38,048 bases of DNA, taken from assembly GCA_026184295.1 (NCBI GenBank), contig JAHCJK010000037.1:1-38048 (forward strand). Direction: 5' to 3'. The notes under the pieces are model-generated. The model was not told the DNA's origin. It ran no database searches and saw only the letters and a program-made list of their open reading frames with translations. Source of the stretch: Planctomycetota bacterium. GTDB lineage: Bacteria > Planctomycetota > SZUA-567 > H5-PLA8. A program made the position numbers and the translations under genes. Below, one piece after another: positions 23,140 through 32,144 of the stretch (position 1 is its first letter; each line of letters opens with the position of its first letter).

Positions 23140-25485
23140 TTACGCTTCGGTCAGCTTGCGCAGCGCGCGCGTGCGGTTGAAGAACTCCTGCGGTTCCATC
23201 GCGATCAGGAAGTTCATCCCGCGCGAGGCGCGCATGCGCGGCACGGGGTGCTCGTAGAAGAACTCGCGGCCCAGGCAGTGCTGGAGCACGCTGCACTGGT
23301 TGACCATCACGCGCTGCGCCAGGTCGCAGAACGGCCCGTCGTACTCGTAGCTGGGGAAGCTGGCCGCGCGCTGCGAACCGTAACAGGTGTTGAAGGCGCT
23401 GCGCATCGTCGAGAGCGAGTTCATCGAGACCGGCACGTAGACGTTGGCTTCGGCCGGATGGAACTTGTACCAGACGTTGCGGTAGCCCCAGACTTCCACC
23501 TTGCGGTCGGGGAATTCCTGGAGGTACAGCTTCAGCGCCTCGCTCGTCGCTTGCAGGACCTTGTAGTGCGTGTCGGGGCCCGCGCCTTCCGGATCGAGCG
23601 TGACGGTGAGGATGTCCGGCTGCGTGTCTTTCAGCAGCTTCAGGATCGGCTCGACGTCGCGCTGCATCTCGGGCTGCGGCGTGAAGATGTCGCCGGTGTA
23701 AAAGCCCAGGCGCAGATGCGGGACGTGCTCGCAGTTGAAGCCCAGGTGCGCCCAGGTCAGTTCCTCTTCCCATTCGCGGAACATGCCCTTCAGGCGCTGC
23801 ACTTCCTTGGTGTCCTTCTGCCCGGGGTAGCGGCTCTTCAGGTACGCGGTCAGGCGGTCGATCTCGGCGCGGAGTTCCGCGGCGGTCCACTTGCCGGTCA
23901 GTTCGACGAGATTGCGGAGCAGGCGGCGCGCTTCGGATTCGTCCTTCATCTCCTGGCTGTTCGCGGCCACGCCGTCAAGGTGCAGGTAGATGTCCTCGTT
24001 CTTCTCCTGCAGGTTGCCGGGCGCGTATTCCTCGTTGATGCGGTCGAGCGTCAGGACGTTGCGGGCCAGGGCGCGCTCGAGCTTCTCGAAGATCGAGAGC
24101 ACGTAGCCGTTGGTCACGGAGGTGAAGCCGCTGGTCAGCGTCGCGAAGTAGTGCTTGTTCTTCGGGCTGCGGACCAGGTGGACGATGTAGGGCAGGTAGC
24201 CGAGCATGATGTCGTCGTGGTGCGGGCCGGTGTGCAGGAAGGTCACGCCCGCGATGTCCCGGGTGCCGCGGTCGATGCGTTCCTTGATGCGCTTGGTCAC
24301 GCCGTCGGCCAGCGTCTTCAGCGCCTTGGCGTCCTGCGGGAGGAAGTCGCCCAGGCGGTCCTTCTTCAGGTCCGCGGGAGTCACGTCGGACACGCGCTTG
24401 CGCGAGGCGTTCGCGATGTCGATGAGGATGCGTTCGCGTTCGACTTCGGGCAGTTCGGGGCCGAGGGCCTGGAGCTGCAGGCGGCGGCGTTCGATCAGCA
24501 GGCTGGCGGCGCCGCGGGTCAGGTAAAAACGCCCGCCGGGCACTGTCTGGAGGCAGGTCGCGGGGTAGTTCACCGAGACCGGGTTCTCGATCGCGTCGCG
24601 GACGACCTTGGCCTTGCTCTCGCCGGCGGCCATCACGATGGCGGTGACGGTGGGGTTGCCGGTGATGGTCTTCAGGCCGACGGTGACAACGACCTTGTCG
24701 CGGGCGACTTCGATGCCGCCCAGGTCCGTCGCGGACGCCGCCGCGGTCTCGTAGTTGATGGGGCTCAGGCGCGTGGTGCTGAAGTGGTCGGAGCCGCGGA
24801 TGTTGAAGCCGATGTGCCCGTCGGGCCCGATGCCGCCGAGGAAAAAGCCGATGCCGCCGAGTTCCTGGATGCGCCCTTCGAATTCCATCGCGGCCTGGTC
24901 GGCCCCGCCGATCGCCTGCGCCTGGAGCTGTTCGAGTTCGTTGCGCGGCGCGCGGTAGCGCAGCGAGAGGTCGATCTTGCCGCTGGGGAAGACCCAGTCG
25001 AGGTTGCGGCCGGCCGGCGCGCCGACGGTCCAGGTGTCCATCAGCAGCGCGCGCTTGGGGTCGAGCCCGAAGCCTTCCAGATAGAAACGCTTGATGTAGT
25101 GCCCGAAGCCGTTCTCGTGCTCGGGATTCATGGGGAAGAATTCGTCGATCTGGACGAAGCGCACCCCGGACATCTCGGGCTTGTGCGCGTGGTCCAGGCC
25201 CCAGGCGTCGAGTTCGGCCTGGATATCCTTCTTGTCCCACTCGCGCAGGATGCGCTGGGTCCACTTGATGAAGTGTTCCGGCGTCTTGCCCGTCGGCAGC
25301 GAGACCACGCCTTCGGGGTTGAGCTGGAGCCATTCGACGAAGCGCAGCGCGACGAGCTTGCCCATGGTCGGGAAGTCGGGCACTTCGACGATGCCGGCCT
25401 TTTCGGCGGGGGCGTACATGAGCTTGCGCCCGGCCTTTTCGAGGATGACGGTTTCGAGGTTGGAGTGGACGTTGTACGTTCGCAT
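23140..25485 (-). CDS. NagB-LmbE fusion: glucosamine-6-phosphate deaminase-like domain plus PIG-L-type deacetylase domain
   Basis: The 781-residue protein has an N-terminal NagB-like domain (about 20-340), with VSLPTGKTPEHF, VQIDEFFPMN (D114) and GGIGPDGHIGFN (D222, H224). A helical linker and a LmbE/PIG-L domain from about 405 follow, with the zinc-type motif PHHDD (421-425, in HTGPHHDDIMLG), CEHVPHLRLGFY and LDPEGAGPDTHYKVL. PIG-L enzymes remove acetyl groups from GlcNAc derivatives. The fusion could therefore deacetylate an acetylated amino sugar and then act on the product, replacing NagA. In the deaminase domain the relay Glu of NagB (FNE) is Ile (I229 in GFNIRGS), so its chemistry may differ. 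Long NagB-LmbE proteins of this kind also occur in Bacteroidetes. There is no signal peptide. The gene lies between the ROK regulator and nagB. Confidence 0.87.
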   Translation of the reverse strand: MRTYNVHSNLETVILEKAGRKLMYAPAEKAGIVEVPDFPTMGKLVALRFVEWLQLNPEGVVSLPTGKTPEHFIKWTQRILREWDKKDIQAELDAWGLDHAHKPEMSGVRFVQIDEFFPMNPEHENGFGHYIKRFYLEGFGLDPKRALLMDTWTVGAPAGRNLDWVFPSGKIDLSLRYRAPRNELEQLQAQAIGGADQAAMEFEGRIQELGGIGFFLGGIGPDGHIGFNIRGSDHFSTTRLSPINYETAAASATDLGGIEVARDKVVVTVGLKTITGNPTVTAIVMAAGESKAKVVRDAIENPVSVNYPATCLQTVPGGRFYLTRGAASLLIERRRLQLQALGPELPEVERERILIDIANASRKRVSDVTPADLKKDRLGDFLPQDAKALKTLADGVTKRIKERIDRGTRDIAGVTFLHTGPHHDDIMLGYLPYIVHLVRSPKNKHYFATLTSGFTSVTNGYVLSIFEKLERALARNVLTLDRINEEYAPGNLQEKNEDIYLHLDGVAANSQEMKDESEARRLLRNLVELTGKWTAAELRAEIDRLTAYLKSRYPGQKDTKEVQRLKGMFREWEEELTWAHLGFNCEHVPHLRLGFYTGDIFTPQPEMQRDVEPILKLLKDTQPDILTVTLDPEGAGPDTHYKVLQATSEALKLYLQEFPDRKVEVWGYRNVWYKFHPAEANVYVPVSMNSLSTMRSAFNTCYGSQRAASFPSYEYDGPFCDLAQRVMVNQCSVLQHCLGREFFYEHPVPRMRASRGMNFLIAMEPQEFFNRTRALRKLTEA

Positions 25486-25557
25486 GATGGTTGGCCAGCC
25501 CGGTCCTTGTGTTGGAGGTTAGGCGAAGAGCGGGCCCCGGCCGCTCTCCTGTGCCGT

Positions 25558-26916
25558 TCAGCGGTCGCGCGTGGCCTGGCGGTTCATCGAAAGCCGCCGC
25601 CAGCGCGAGAGCCCCTGCTCGACTTCCTTCACCGACTGAAAGCGCTGCTTGCGACCGCGCTTGTCCGGCGGCTTCTCGGCCTCGTGCCCGACCTTGAGCG
25701 GGCGGCCTTCGGAGACGGCGAAGAGCTTTTCCGGCTCGTCGAAGAGGCTTTCGAAGATCAGCATCGAGCCGCCGATGGCGACGGCGTCGCGTCCGAGCGC
25801 CGAAATCTGGATGCGCGTCGGCTGCTGCAGAATGGGGAGGACCCGCGCGCGGAAAGTCCGCTCGATGGCCTCGTTGAAGACGCGGTAACCGTGCACGAGC
25901 ACCTCGCCGCCGAAGACGATGGTCTCGGGGTTGAAGAAGTTGACCAGGTTCGCGAGCCCCAGGCCGATGTACTCGGCCGCGCGCGTGACGACGTTGGTCG
26001 CCAGGCGGTCGCCCTCGTCGGCCGCGCGGAAGACGTTCTCGGCGCTGATCGACTTCAGGTTCAGGCTCGTGGCGCTGCCCATGCTCGACTGCACGCCCTT
26101 GCGGATCGCGTCGAGCGCCTGGTTGACCACCGCCGAAGGCGAGGCCAGGCTTTCCAGGCAGCCGTAGTTGCCGCAGTAGCAGATCGGCCCGGAAGGCTCC
26201 ACGATCGTGTGCCCGAACTCGCCCGCGTTGCGCGTCGCGCCCACGTACAGGCGGCCGTCCACTACGATCCCGCAGGCGATGCCGTGGCTGATGCTCAGGT
26301 AAAGGAGGTCGCGGGCTCCGCGCGCGCCGCCGTGGCGGCGTTCGGCCAGCGTGGCCGACTGGACGTCGTTGCCGAGCTGCGCGGGCAGGCCCAGGCGCTG
26401 CTCGAGCAACTGCGCGAGCGGCACGTCTTTCCAGAGTTCGCGGTGCGGGAACTCGCGCGAGATGCGCCCGTTCTCGTCCGTCAGCCCCGAGATGCCCAGG
26501 CCGACGCCGATGGGCTTGCGCTGGGCCGGCGCGCGGGACTTCAGCATCTCCGCGACCTGAAGCAGCGACTCGACCATCGCGTCCTTCTCGAGCGCGATCT
26601 CGTCGGGGCCCTGGACGCGGTCGAGCACGTTGCCGCCGAGGTCGGCCAGCACGCCGCGGATGCCGGTCAGGCCCATCTCGAGCCCGATGACGGTGGCGAA
26701 ACCGGGGTTGAGGATGAGCAGTTCGGCGCGGCGCCCGCCTTCGGACTTTTCGAAGCCGTCGCCGGTGATCAGCTTGGCGTCGATCAGTTCCTTGGTCAGG
26801 TTGGAGATCGTCGGGAGGTTGATGTCGAGGGATTCGGAGAGCATCGGGCGGCTGGCGCGTCCGAGTTCGCGAATCATGTCCAGGATGCGGACCTTGTTTT
26901 CGAATCGATTGGCCAT
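25558..26916 (-). CDS. ROK-family transcriptional repressor (NagC/Mlc-like)
   Basis: The 452-residue protein has a winged helix-turn-helix at about 22-50 (SRPMLSESLDINLPTISNLT) followed by a ROK domain. The zinc site of ROK proteins is complete: H236 in GEFGHT, and C246, C248 and C253 in ICYCGNYGCLE. The ATP-binding DxGGT motif is degenerate (GLEMGLTG), which fits a sugar-phosphate-sensing repressor rather than a kinase. The last 45 residues (KPPDKRGRKQRF onwards) are basic and extend beyond the family. ATG 26916 has AGGAA upstream; the frame is open to 26982 without similarity. It heads the cluster with the NagB-LmbE and nagB genes, so it most likely represses them and the divergent oxidoreductase until an amino-sugar phosphate binds. 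Confidence 0.9.
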   Translation of the reverse strand: MANRFENKVRILDMIRELGRASRPMLSESLDINLPTISNLTKELIDAKLITGDGFEKSEGGRRAELLILNPGFATVIGLEMGLTGIRGVLADLGGNVLDRVQGPDEIALEKDAMVESLLQVAEMLKSRAPAQRKPIGVGLGISGLTDENGRISREFPHRELWKDVPLAQLLEQRLGLPAQLGNDVQSATLAERRHGGARGARDLLYLSISHGIACGIVVDGRLYVGATRNAGEFGHTIVEPSGPICYCGNYGCLESLASPSAVVNQALDAIRKGVQSSMGSATSLNLKSISAENVFRAADEGDRLATNVVTRAAEYIGLGLANLVNFFNPETIVFGGEVLVHGYRVFNEAIERTFRARVLPILQQPTRIQISALGRDAVAIGGSMLIFESLFDEPEKLFAVSEGRPLKVGHEAEKPPDKRGRKQRFQSVKEVEQGLSRWRRLSMNRQATRDR

Positions 26917-27150
26917 GGTTGAGGTTCCTGAAGGCCCACGGAAAGATTGAATCGCTACGAAAACTTTATTATGTGAAATCACTCATAGCAAGGAGATTGT
27001 CGATAAAATCGTATTCTTTATATCTATATTATAATTAAGTATCGCTAATTTCGCTTTCGTTTCTCGCTAAACTGCGTTGATCTAACCGCTTGTCGAGTAT
27101 CATACGAGCCTTCCCCTGGCTTCTAAAACTCGATGGAAAGGGCTACCTTC
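26917..27150. promoter_or_regulatory. AT-rich divergent control region of the amino-sugar genes
   Basis: This 234-bp gap is sharply AT-rich, most of all at 26940-27050, in GC-rich surroundings. It separates the divergent ROK and oxidoreductase genes. TCGCTA occurs three times on the plus strand (26952-26957, 27042-27047, 27064-27069). For the oxidoreductase, TTGTCG (26997-27002) and TATCTA (27021-27026) with an 18-bp spacer are a possible promoter, and a TATAAT lies at 27030-27035. Operators of the ROK protein are expected here, but I cannot define a palindrome. No gene is seen. Confidence 0.5.
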
Positions 27151-28146
27151 ATGAGCACGCGCACGCGCTGGGCCATCCTGGGCACGGGCATGATCGCCCG
27201 CAAGGTCGCCGCCGCCGGCAAGCTCAGTTCCGAATACGCCCTCGCCGCCGTCGGCAGCCGCGACCTCCCCAAGGCCCAGGCCTTCGCCAAGGAGTTCGGC
27301 GACGCGGAGACCAAGGCCTACGGCAGCTACGAAGCGGTGCTCGCCGATCCCGCCGTCGAAGCCGTCTACATCAGTTTTCCCAATGCCATGCATCACGAAT
27401 GGACGATCCGCTGCGCGCAGGCCGGCAAGCACGTGCTCTGCGAAAAACCGCTGGCCGTCACGCCCGCGCAAGCCCAGGAGATGATCGCGGCCTGCCGCGA
27501 GCACCGCGTGCTGCTGATGGAAGCGTTCATGTACCGCTGCCATCCGGCGGCCTTCCTGATCAAGGAGACGGCGGCCTCGGGCGTGATCGGCGACCTGCGC
27601 TATATCCGTTCGAGCTTCTGCTTCGGCACCCCGGACCTCAAGAACGTGCGCATGAACTCCGACCTGCACGGCGGCGCGCTGATGGACGTCGGCTGCTACT
27701 GCGTGAACTTCTCGCGCTACATCTCGGGGCAGGAGCCGGTGGAAGTCGCCGCGGTCGCGGAGTTCGGCGCGCAGAGCAAGGTGGACGAGATCTTTACCGG
27801 GACGCTGCGCTTCGCGGGCAACGTCCACGCGCAGTTCCACGTCTCCTTTCACGGCAGCGGGTACCGCTCGACCGAGGTCATGGGCACGAAGGGCTTTCTG
27901 CGCATCGAGAACCCCTGGTTCGCGGGCGCCAACGAGTTCCTCGAAATCGTGGCCGGGAAGGACTCGAAGAAGATCCCCTTCCCCGCCGGCGACCGCTACC
28001 AGATCCAGTTCGAACTCTTTGGGCGGGCAATGCGCGGGCAGGGCGCGCTGCCGTTCGAGCCCGAGGACGGCCTGAACAACACCATCGCCATCGACGCGCT
28101 GCTCCAGGCGGCACGCACAGGTTCAGCGGTGCGGATCAAACGCTGA
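27151..28146 (+). CDS. Gfo/Idh/MocA-family NAD(P)-dependent oxidoreductase
   Basis: The 331-residue protein has the N-terminal Rossmann motif GTGMIA (residues 11-16). The family's CEKPLA motif, with catalytic K99, follows VEAVYISFPNAMHHEW. The C-terminal domain has MEAFMYRCHPAA and GGALMDVGCYCVNFSRYI (D179). These features resemble the glucose-fructose oxidoreductase / dihydrodiol dehydrogenase branch of the family, which oxidises or reduces sugars and polyols using a bound or free nicotinamide. The substrate is unknown. No signal peptide is present, so it is cytoplasmic. ATG 27151 has AAAGGG upstream and is preferred over ATG 27133. It is divergent from the ROK-nag cluster, so it probably belongs to the same sugar regulon. 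The GntR-LacI regulator follows 125 bp later. Confidence 0.88.
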   Translation: MSTRTRWAILGTGMIARKVAAAGKLSSEYALAAVGSRDLPKAQAFAKEFGDAETKAYGSYEAVLADPAVEAVYISFPNAMHHEWTIRCAQAGKHVLCEKPLAVTPAQAQEMIAACREHRVLLMEAFMYRCHPAAFLIKETAASGVIGDLRYIRSSFCFGTPDLKNVRMNSDLHGGALMDVGCYCVNFSRYISGQEPVEVAAVAEFGAQSKVDEIFTGTLRFAGNVHAQFHVSFHGSGYRSTEVMGTKGFLRIENPWFAGANEFLEIVAGKDSKKIPFPAGDRYQIQFELFGRAMRGQGALPFEPEDGLNNTIAIDALLQAARTGSAVRIKR

Positions 28147-28232
28147 GCGCATTTGAGCAGTCTGTTACCCCATTCACACGTGCAAAGTATTTAGAAACAA
28201 TGCTTTAAAAATTCTCATAAACATATATGTTT

Positions 28233-28256
28233 CCAGAGAACGACCCCGGTCTCTGG
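28233..28256. promoter_or_regulatory. Candidate operator or hairpin before the GntR-LacI regulator
   Basis: CCAGAGA (28233-28239) and TCTCTGG (28250-28256) are perfect inverted arms around 10 bp, 15 bp before the ATG at 28272. AT-rich sequence (28190-28228) precedes it, fitting a promoter. If the regulator started at ATG 28227 the repeat would be coding. An autoregulatory operator or an mRNA hairpin are both possible. Confidence 0.4.
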
Positions 28257-28271
28257 TGTATAGCTAGTATC

Positions 28272-29501
28272 ATGACGCCGCTGCCCTCCCAGCCAACATC
28301 CCCCCGCGCGCCCAAGCATCAGCGCGTGCGCGAGACGCTGCGCCGCCAGATCATGGAAGGGCTGTATCCCCCGGGTTCGGCGCTCCCGCCCGAGACCGAA
28401 CTCCCCAAGCGCCTGCGCGTCAGCAAGATCACGGTCGTGCGCGCGCTGAACGAGCTGGTGCGCGAAGGCCTGGTGGTGCGCCGCCGAGGGCGCGGCTCGT
28501 TCGTGGCCGATCCGGCGCAGCGCCCGCTGATCCCGGGGCGCTTCCTCAAGCTGGGCGTCCTGGTGCCGTTCTCGGTCTTTCCGGATTACCGGTACGGTTC
28601 GGCGCAGAACGAGATGCTGCGCGCGGCGCTGGCGACGTGGGGCATGGAACGGGCCGAGCCCGAGTTTCCCGGCGCGGCCGCCGACCAGGCCACGCAGGGG
28701 CGCTTCACCTGCGAGCCGCGGGGCTGCATGGTGAGCATGATGGGCGAAGAAGTGAGCGCGCACCCGATGCACCCGCCGCTCCAGGCGGTCAAGGCCGCGG
28801 GGTTGGACGGCATCCTGACGTGCAGCATCGTACAGGAAGCCTGGATGGCCGAACTGCTCGCGCTGGGCATCCCGACCGTGATCGTGGACTACCCGGCCGA
28901 ACGCTTCATCCTCCAGGCCGACCAGGTCTACTTCGATCCGCTGCCGGGCTACCGCGCGGCGGTGAACCACTTCGTCGCCGCGGGCCTGAAGCGCATCCAT
29001 TTCGTCGGCGGGCTGATCCACAAGCCGTTCGGGCGCTACGAAGACCGCCCCCGCGGCGACGCGTATTACACGCCGGAACACACGCAGCGCGACCCGGACA
29101 GTTTTCTGCGCCTGGCCGCGTGGCGCGAGACCATGACCCAGCACGGCCTGGACGCGCCCGAATCGAACGTGCACTACGCCTGGTCCGAAGGGAAGCACGC
29201 CGCCGAGACCGCGCTGCGCCTCGCGGACCTGCCCGCGGACCGGCGCCCGCAGGCGGTGGTCTGCCACGGCCTGGGGCAGGCGCAGGCGGTGCTCGAAGTG
29301 TTCGCCACGCGCGGGCTGCCGGTGATGACCGCCGGCGCGACCGATGCCGCGGGCCACGGCCCCGCGCTGCGCATCGTCGCGTCCAACGCGGACCTGGGAC
29401 GCACGGCGGCCTCGCTGTTGCTCTGGAAACTTCAACTTCCCTCGCGCCTGCCGCTGCGGGTGGGCGTGCCGATGGCACTTTCGAAGGAGAGCGTACGATG
29501 A
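28272..29501 (+). CDS. GntR-LacI hybrid transcriptional regulator (AraR-like architecture)
   Basis: The 409-residue protein has a GntR winged helix at about 15-79 (KHQRVRETLRRQIMEGLYPP; PPETELPKRLRVSKITVVRA; RRRGRGSFVADP). A periplasmic-binding-protein-like sensor domain of LacI type fills the rest (LKLGVLVPFSVFPDYR; LDGILTCSIVQEAW; IPTVIVDYPAERF; GLKRIHFVGGLIH; QAVVCHGLGQA). AraR of Bacillus has this layout and responds to a sugar. The ligand is unknown. Neither ATG 28272 nor ATG 28227 has a good ribosome site; 28272 is preferred because it starts close to the conserved domain and leaves the inverted repeat at 28233 non-coding. Its stop overlaps the start of the first propeller gene (ATGA), so regulator and propeller proteins are co-transcribed and translationally coupled. 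Confidence 0.88.
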   Translation: MTPLPSQPTSPRAPKHQRVRETLRRQIMEGLYPPGSALPPETELPKRLRVSKITVVRALNELVREGLVVRRRGRGSFVADPAQRPLIPGRFLKLGVLVPFSVFPDYRYGSAQNEMLRAALATWGMERAEPEFPGAAADQATQGRFTCEPRGCMVSMMGEEVSAHPMHPPLQAVKAAGLDGILTCSIVQEAWMAELLALGIPTVIVDYPAERFILQADQVYFDPLPGYRAAVNHFVAAGLKRIHFVGGLIHKPFGRYEDRPRGDAYYTPEHTQRDPDSFLRLAAWRETMTQHGLDAPESNVHYAWSEGKHAAETALRLADLPADRRPQAVVCHGLGQAQAVLEVFATRGLPVMTAGATDAAGHGPALRIVASNADLGRTAASLLLWKLQLPSRLPLRVGVPMALSKESVR

Positions 29502-32119
29502 TGGGAGTTCGAACGGTCCTGGCGTGCGCCGCGATGCTGCTGGCCGGAAGCCTGCTGGCGGGCGACGTCCGCTTTGCGACGCCGCCTTCGGCGAAGCAGA
29601 ACGGCGGACAGACGGAGATCGCCTTCGCGCTGGCCGCGGCCGGCGACGTGGAAGTGGCGGTGCTGAACGCCAAGGGGGACGTCGTGCGGCATCTGGCCGC
29701 GGGCGTGCTGGGCGGGGACAAGGCGCCGCCCGAGCCGCTCAAGGCGGGCCTGAGCCAGACGCTGGCGTGGGACGGCAAGGACGACTTCGGCAAGGCCGCG
29801 CAGGGCGGGCCGTTCAAAGTGCGGGTGCGCGCGGGCCTGGGCGTCAAGTTCGGGCGGCTGCTCGGCGCGGATCCCTACAACTTCGGCAGCATCGACAGCG
29901 TGGTCGGCGACGAGGACGGCAACGTCTACATCGCGGGTTCGCGCGGCGAATCGAACCAGATGGCGATGTGCGTGCGCGTCTTCGACGCCGAAGGGCGCTA
30001 CCTGCGCGAGATCGTGCCCTTTCCCGCCACGGCCGCGCCGGGCTCGATGAAGGACATCGCGCGCTGGGACGAGGAGGCCAAGACGTTCTACCCGCGCAAC
30101 CTGCGCAACCTCAACCCGGACTTTTACGGCCAGCCCGGCGGCACCTGGGGCAACGCCGCGCTCAAACTGCTCAGCGCGTCGAAGAAGAACGGCGTGATCC
30201 TGACCGACGGCGCGCGGCTCTTCGCGATCACCGCCGAAGGCCAGGTGCGCGACGATAAGTCCGTCATCCGCAACCTGGGCGGCGCGAAGAATTCCGGCGG
30301 CGGCCCGTCGCACGTGGCGATCTCGCCCGACGGCAAGTGGGTCTACCTCTCCGGGCCGTACAGCAACACCAACCGTTACGGCTATAAGTACGAACCCGCG
30401 TTTCCGCCCGGGCGCGTGTACCGCACGCCCCTGGCCGGCTCCGACAAGTTTTCCGAATTCGCCACCGTCGAGGTGGCCCACACGGAAGGCAACGGCGGCG
30501 CGTGGGAAAAGTCCGCCAAGGCGCTCCAGCATTTCACCGAGCCCAAGGGCCCGCTGATGGGCATGGCCGTGGACGCCAAGGGCCAGGTGTACGTCGCCGA
30601 CCGCGAACACGGCTGCGTGGCCGTCTTCGACGAGAACGCGAAGCGGATCGGCAAGATCGACGTCGTCAACCCGAACCTCGTCGCCATCCACCCCAAGTCC
30701 GGCGCGATCTACGTCACGCAGCTCGACTGCGTCGGCTACGGCGTCTTTCAGTGCACGCTGCTCAAGTTCGAGAACTTCCAGGACGGGGCGAAGCCGGTCG
30801 CGACGTACGATTTCCCGCAGGGGAACAACGCCAACCGCAACCAGAGCATGGCGCTGGCGGCGGGCAAGGACAAGACGGTGGTCTGGGTCGGCGGGGTGAA
30901 GGGCGGCCTGGCGCAGTTGGAGGACAAGGGGTCCTCGTTCGAACTCCTGCAGAACAAGTTCGTCCAGAAGGAGAGCATCCCGCGCGACTGGTACCGCCTG
31001 GCCGCCGACTACGACAAGGACACGATCTACCTCTCCAACGGCACCAACCGCATCTGGAAGTACGACGGGCTGAGCGGCGAGGGCGACCTGCTGAAGCAGG
31101 CCGACGGGAAGCCTTTCCACGGCACCGACCTGGCGGTGGGCTACGACGGCCTGCTGTACGTGCGCACGGGTTCCGGGTACTCCGGCCCGATGGAACGCTA
31201 CAACCGCGACCTGACGCCCGCGCCGTACGCGGCCACGGGCACCCACGTGCTGAGCGGCTACATTTACAGCCGCATGGGCTGCGGCTTCGCCGAACGCGGC
31301 CTGGGCGTGGGCCCGGACGGTTCGTGCTACATCACCTTCATGTACAAGTGGGTCGCGTACGCGGTGGGCGCCTTCGGGCCCGACGGCAAGCCGCGCAACG
31401 GCAAGTACCTGGCGGGCAAGTTTCCCACGCCGCCGCTCCCCGAAGGCAAGAAGCCGGAAAAGAGCCAAACGTATCCGGAGGACTGGAAGACCGCGATCAT
31501 CGGCCCGGTGCCGTCGATGTCGGCCAACCTGCGCGTGGACCTGAAGGGCAACATCTACCTCGGCATGATGTACCGGCCCAAGGATTTCACGCCGGCCAAG
31601 GGCTTCGAAAAGGACCAGGGCTACCGCGTCTCGGTCGGCAGCGTGGTCAAGTTCGGGCCCGAAGGCGGCGAGATGCCCGGCGACGAAGGCGCGCCCTCCG
31701 CGGCGAGCCTGAACGGCGTGCTGAACACCTACCCGGGCCTCGCCCCCTTCAGCAGCTCGGCCGAAGCCTTCGGCGGGAACACCTGCTGCGTCTGCCGCGT
31801 CCCGCGCTTCGACCTCGACCGCTACGGCCGCCTGGCGCTGCCCAACGCGATCACCAACTCGGTGCTGATCTACGACAACGCCGGCAACCTGATTCTGGAA
31901 TTCGGCAAGTACGGCAACTTCGATTCGCAGTACGTCAACCCGAACCTGGAAAGCGGCAAGCAGAACAAGCCCACCGCCGGGGTCCCCGAGATCCCGCTCG
32001 CCTGGCCCACCGGCGCGGGCTTTTCGGAAAAGCACATCTACGTCAACGACACCTACAACCGCCGCGCCGTGCGCGTGGACACGACCTACGCCGCCGAAGC
32101 CACCGCCGACGTGAAGTGA
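29498..32119 (+). CDS. Secreted FlgD-Ig / beta-propeller protein, paralogue 1
   Basis: The 873-residue protein has a signal peptide (about 1-21, ending LLA before GDVRF). A FlgD-type Ig-like domain follows at about 30-115 (VAVLNAKGDVVRHLAAGVLG; LAWDGKDDFGKAAQGGPFKV). Many propeller-like repeats come next, such as VVGDEDGNVYIAGSRG, MAVDAKGQVYVADREHG and RIWKYDGLSGEGDLL. Near the end is an invariant motif CCVCRVPRFDLDRYGRLALP (C763, C764, C766), then AWPTGAGFSEKHIYVNDTYN. NHL-type propellers bind proteins, glycans or RNA; no catalytic residue set is recognised. It is the first of three tandem paralogues. ATG 29498 overlaps the regulator's stop (ATGA), with AAGGAG 8 bases upstream. Function unknown; the GntR-LacI partner suggests a carbohydrate-related role. 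Confidence 0.82.
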   Translation: MMGVRTVLACAAMLLAGSLLAGDVRFATPPSAKQNGGQTEIAFALAAAGDVEVAVLNAKGDVVRHLAAGVLGGDKAPPEPLKAGLSQTLAWDGKDDFGKAAQGGPFKVRVRAGLGVKFGRLLGADPYNFGSIDSVVGDEDGNVYIAGSRGESNQMAMCVRVFDAEGRYLREIVPFPATAAPGSMKDIARWDEEAKTFYPRNLRNLNPDFYGQPGGTWGNAALKLLSASKKNGVILTDGARLFAITAEGQVRDDKSVIRNLGGAKNSGGGPSHVAISPDGKWVYLSGPYSNTNRYGYKYEPAFPPGRVYRTPLAGSDKFSEFATVEVAHTEGNGGAWEKSAKALQHFTEPKGPLMGMAVDAKGQVYVADREHGCVAVFDENAKRIGKIDVVNPNLVAIHPKSGAIYVTQLDCVGYGVFQCTLLKFENFQDGAKPVATYDFPQGNNANRNQSMALAAGKDKTVVWVGGVKGGLAQLEDKGSSFELLQNKFVQKESIPRDWYRLAADYDKDTIYLSNGTNRIWKYDGLSGEGDLLKQADGKPFHGTDLAVGYDGLLYVRTGSGYSGPMERYNRDLTPAPYAATGTHVLSGYIYSRMGCGFAERGLGVGPDGSCYITFMYKWVAYAVGAFGPDGKPRNGKYLAGKFPTPPLPEGKKPEKSQTYPEDWKTAIIGPVPSMSANLRVDLKGNIYLGMMYRPKDFTPAKGFEKDQGYRVSVGSVVKFGPEGGEMPGDEGAPSAASLNGVLNTYPGLAPFSSSAEAFGGNTCCVCRVPRFDLDRYGRLALPNAITNSVLIYDNAGNLILEFGKYGNFDSQYVNPNLESGKQNKPTAGVPEIPLAWPTGAGFSEKHIYVNDTYNRRAVRVDTTYAAEATADVK

Positions 32120-32144
32120 CGGCGCCGAACCTCAGGAGACGGCC

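Noticed and set aside
22807-26922. Plus-strand open frame of 1371 codons
   Set aside because: It is antisense to nagB, the NagB-LmbE fusion and the ROK gene, has no recognisable domain and is rich in Arg, Ala, Val and Asp as expected from GC-rich codon bias on the opposite strand.
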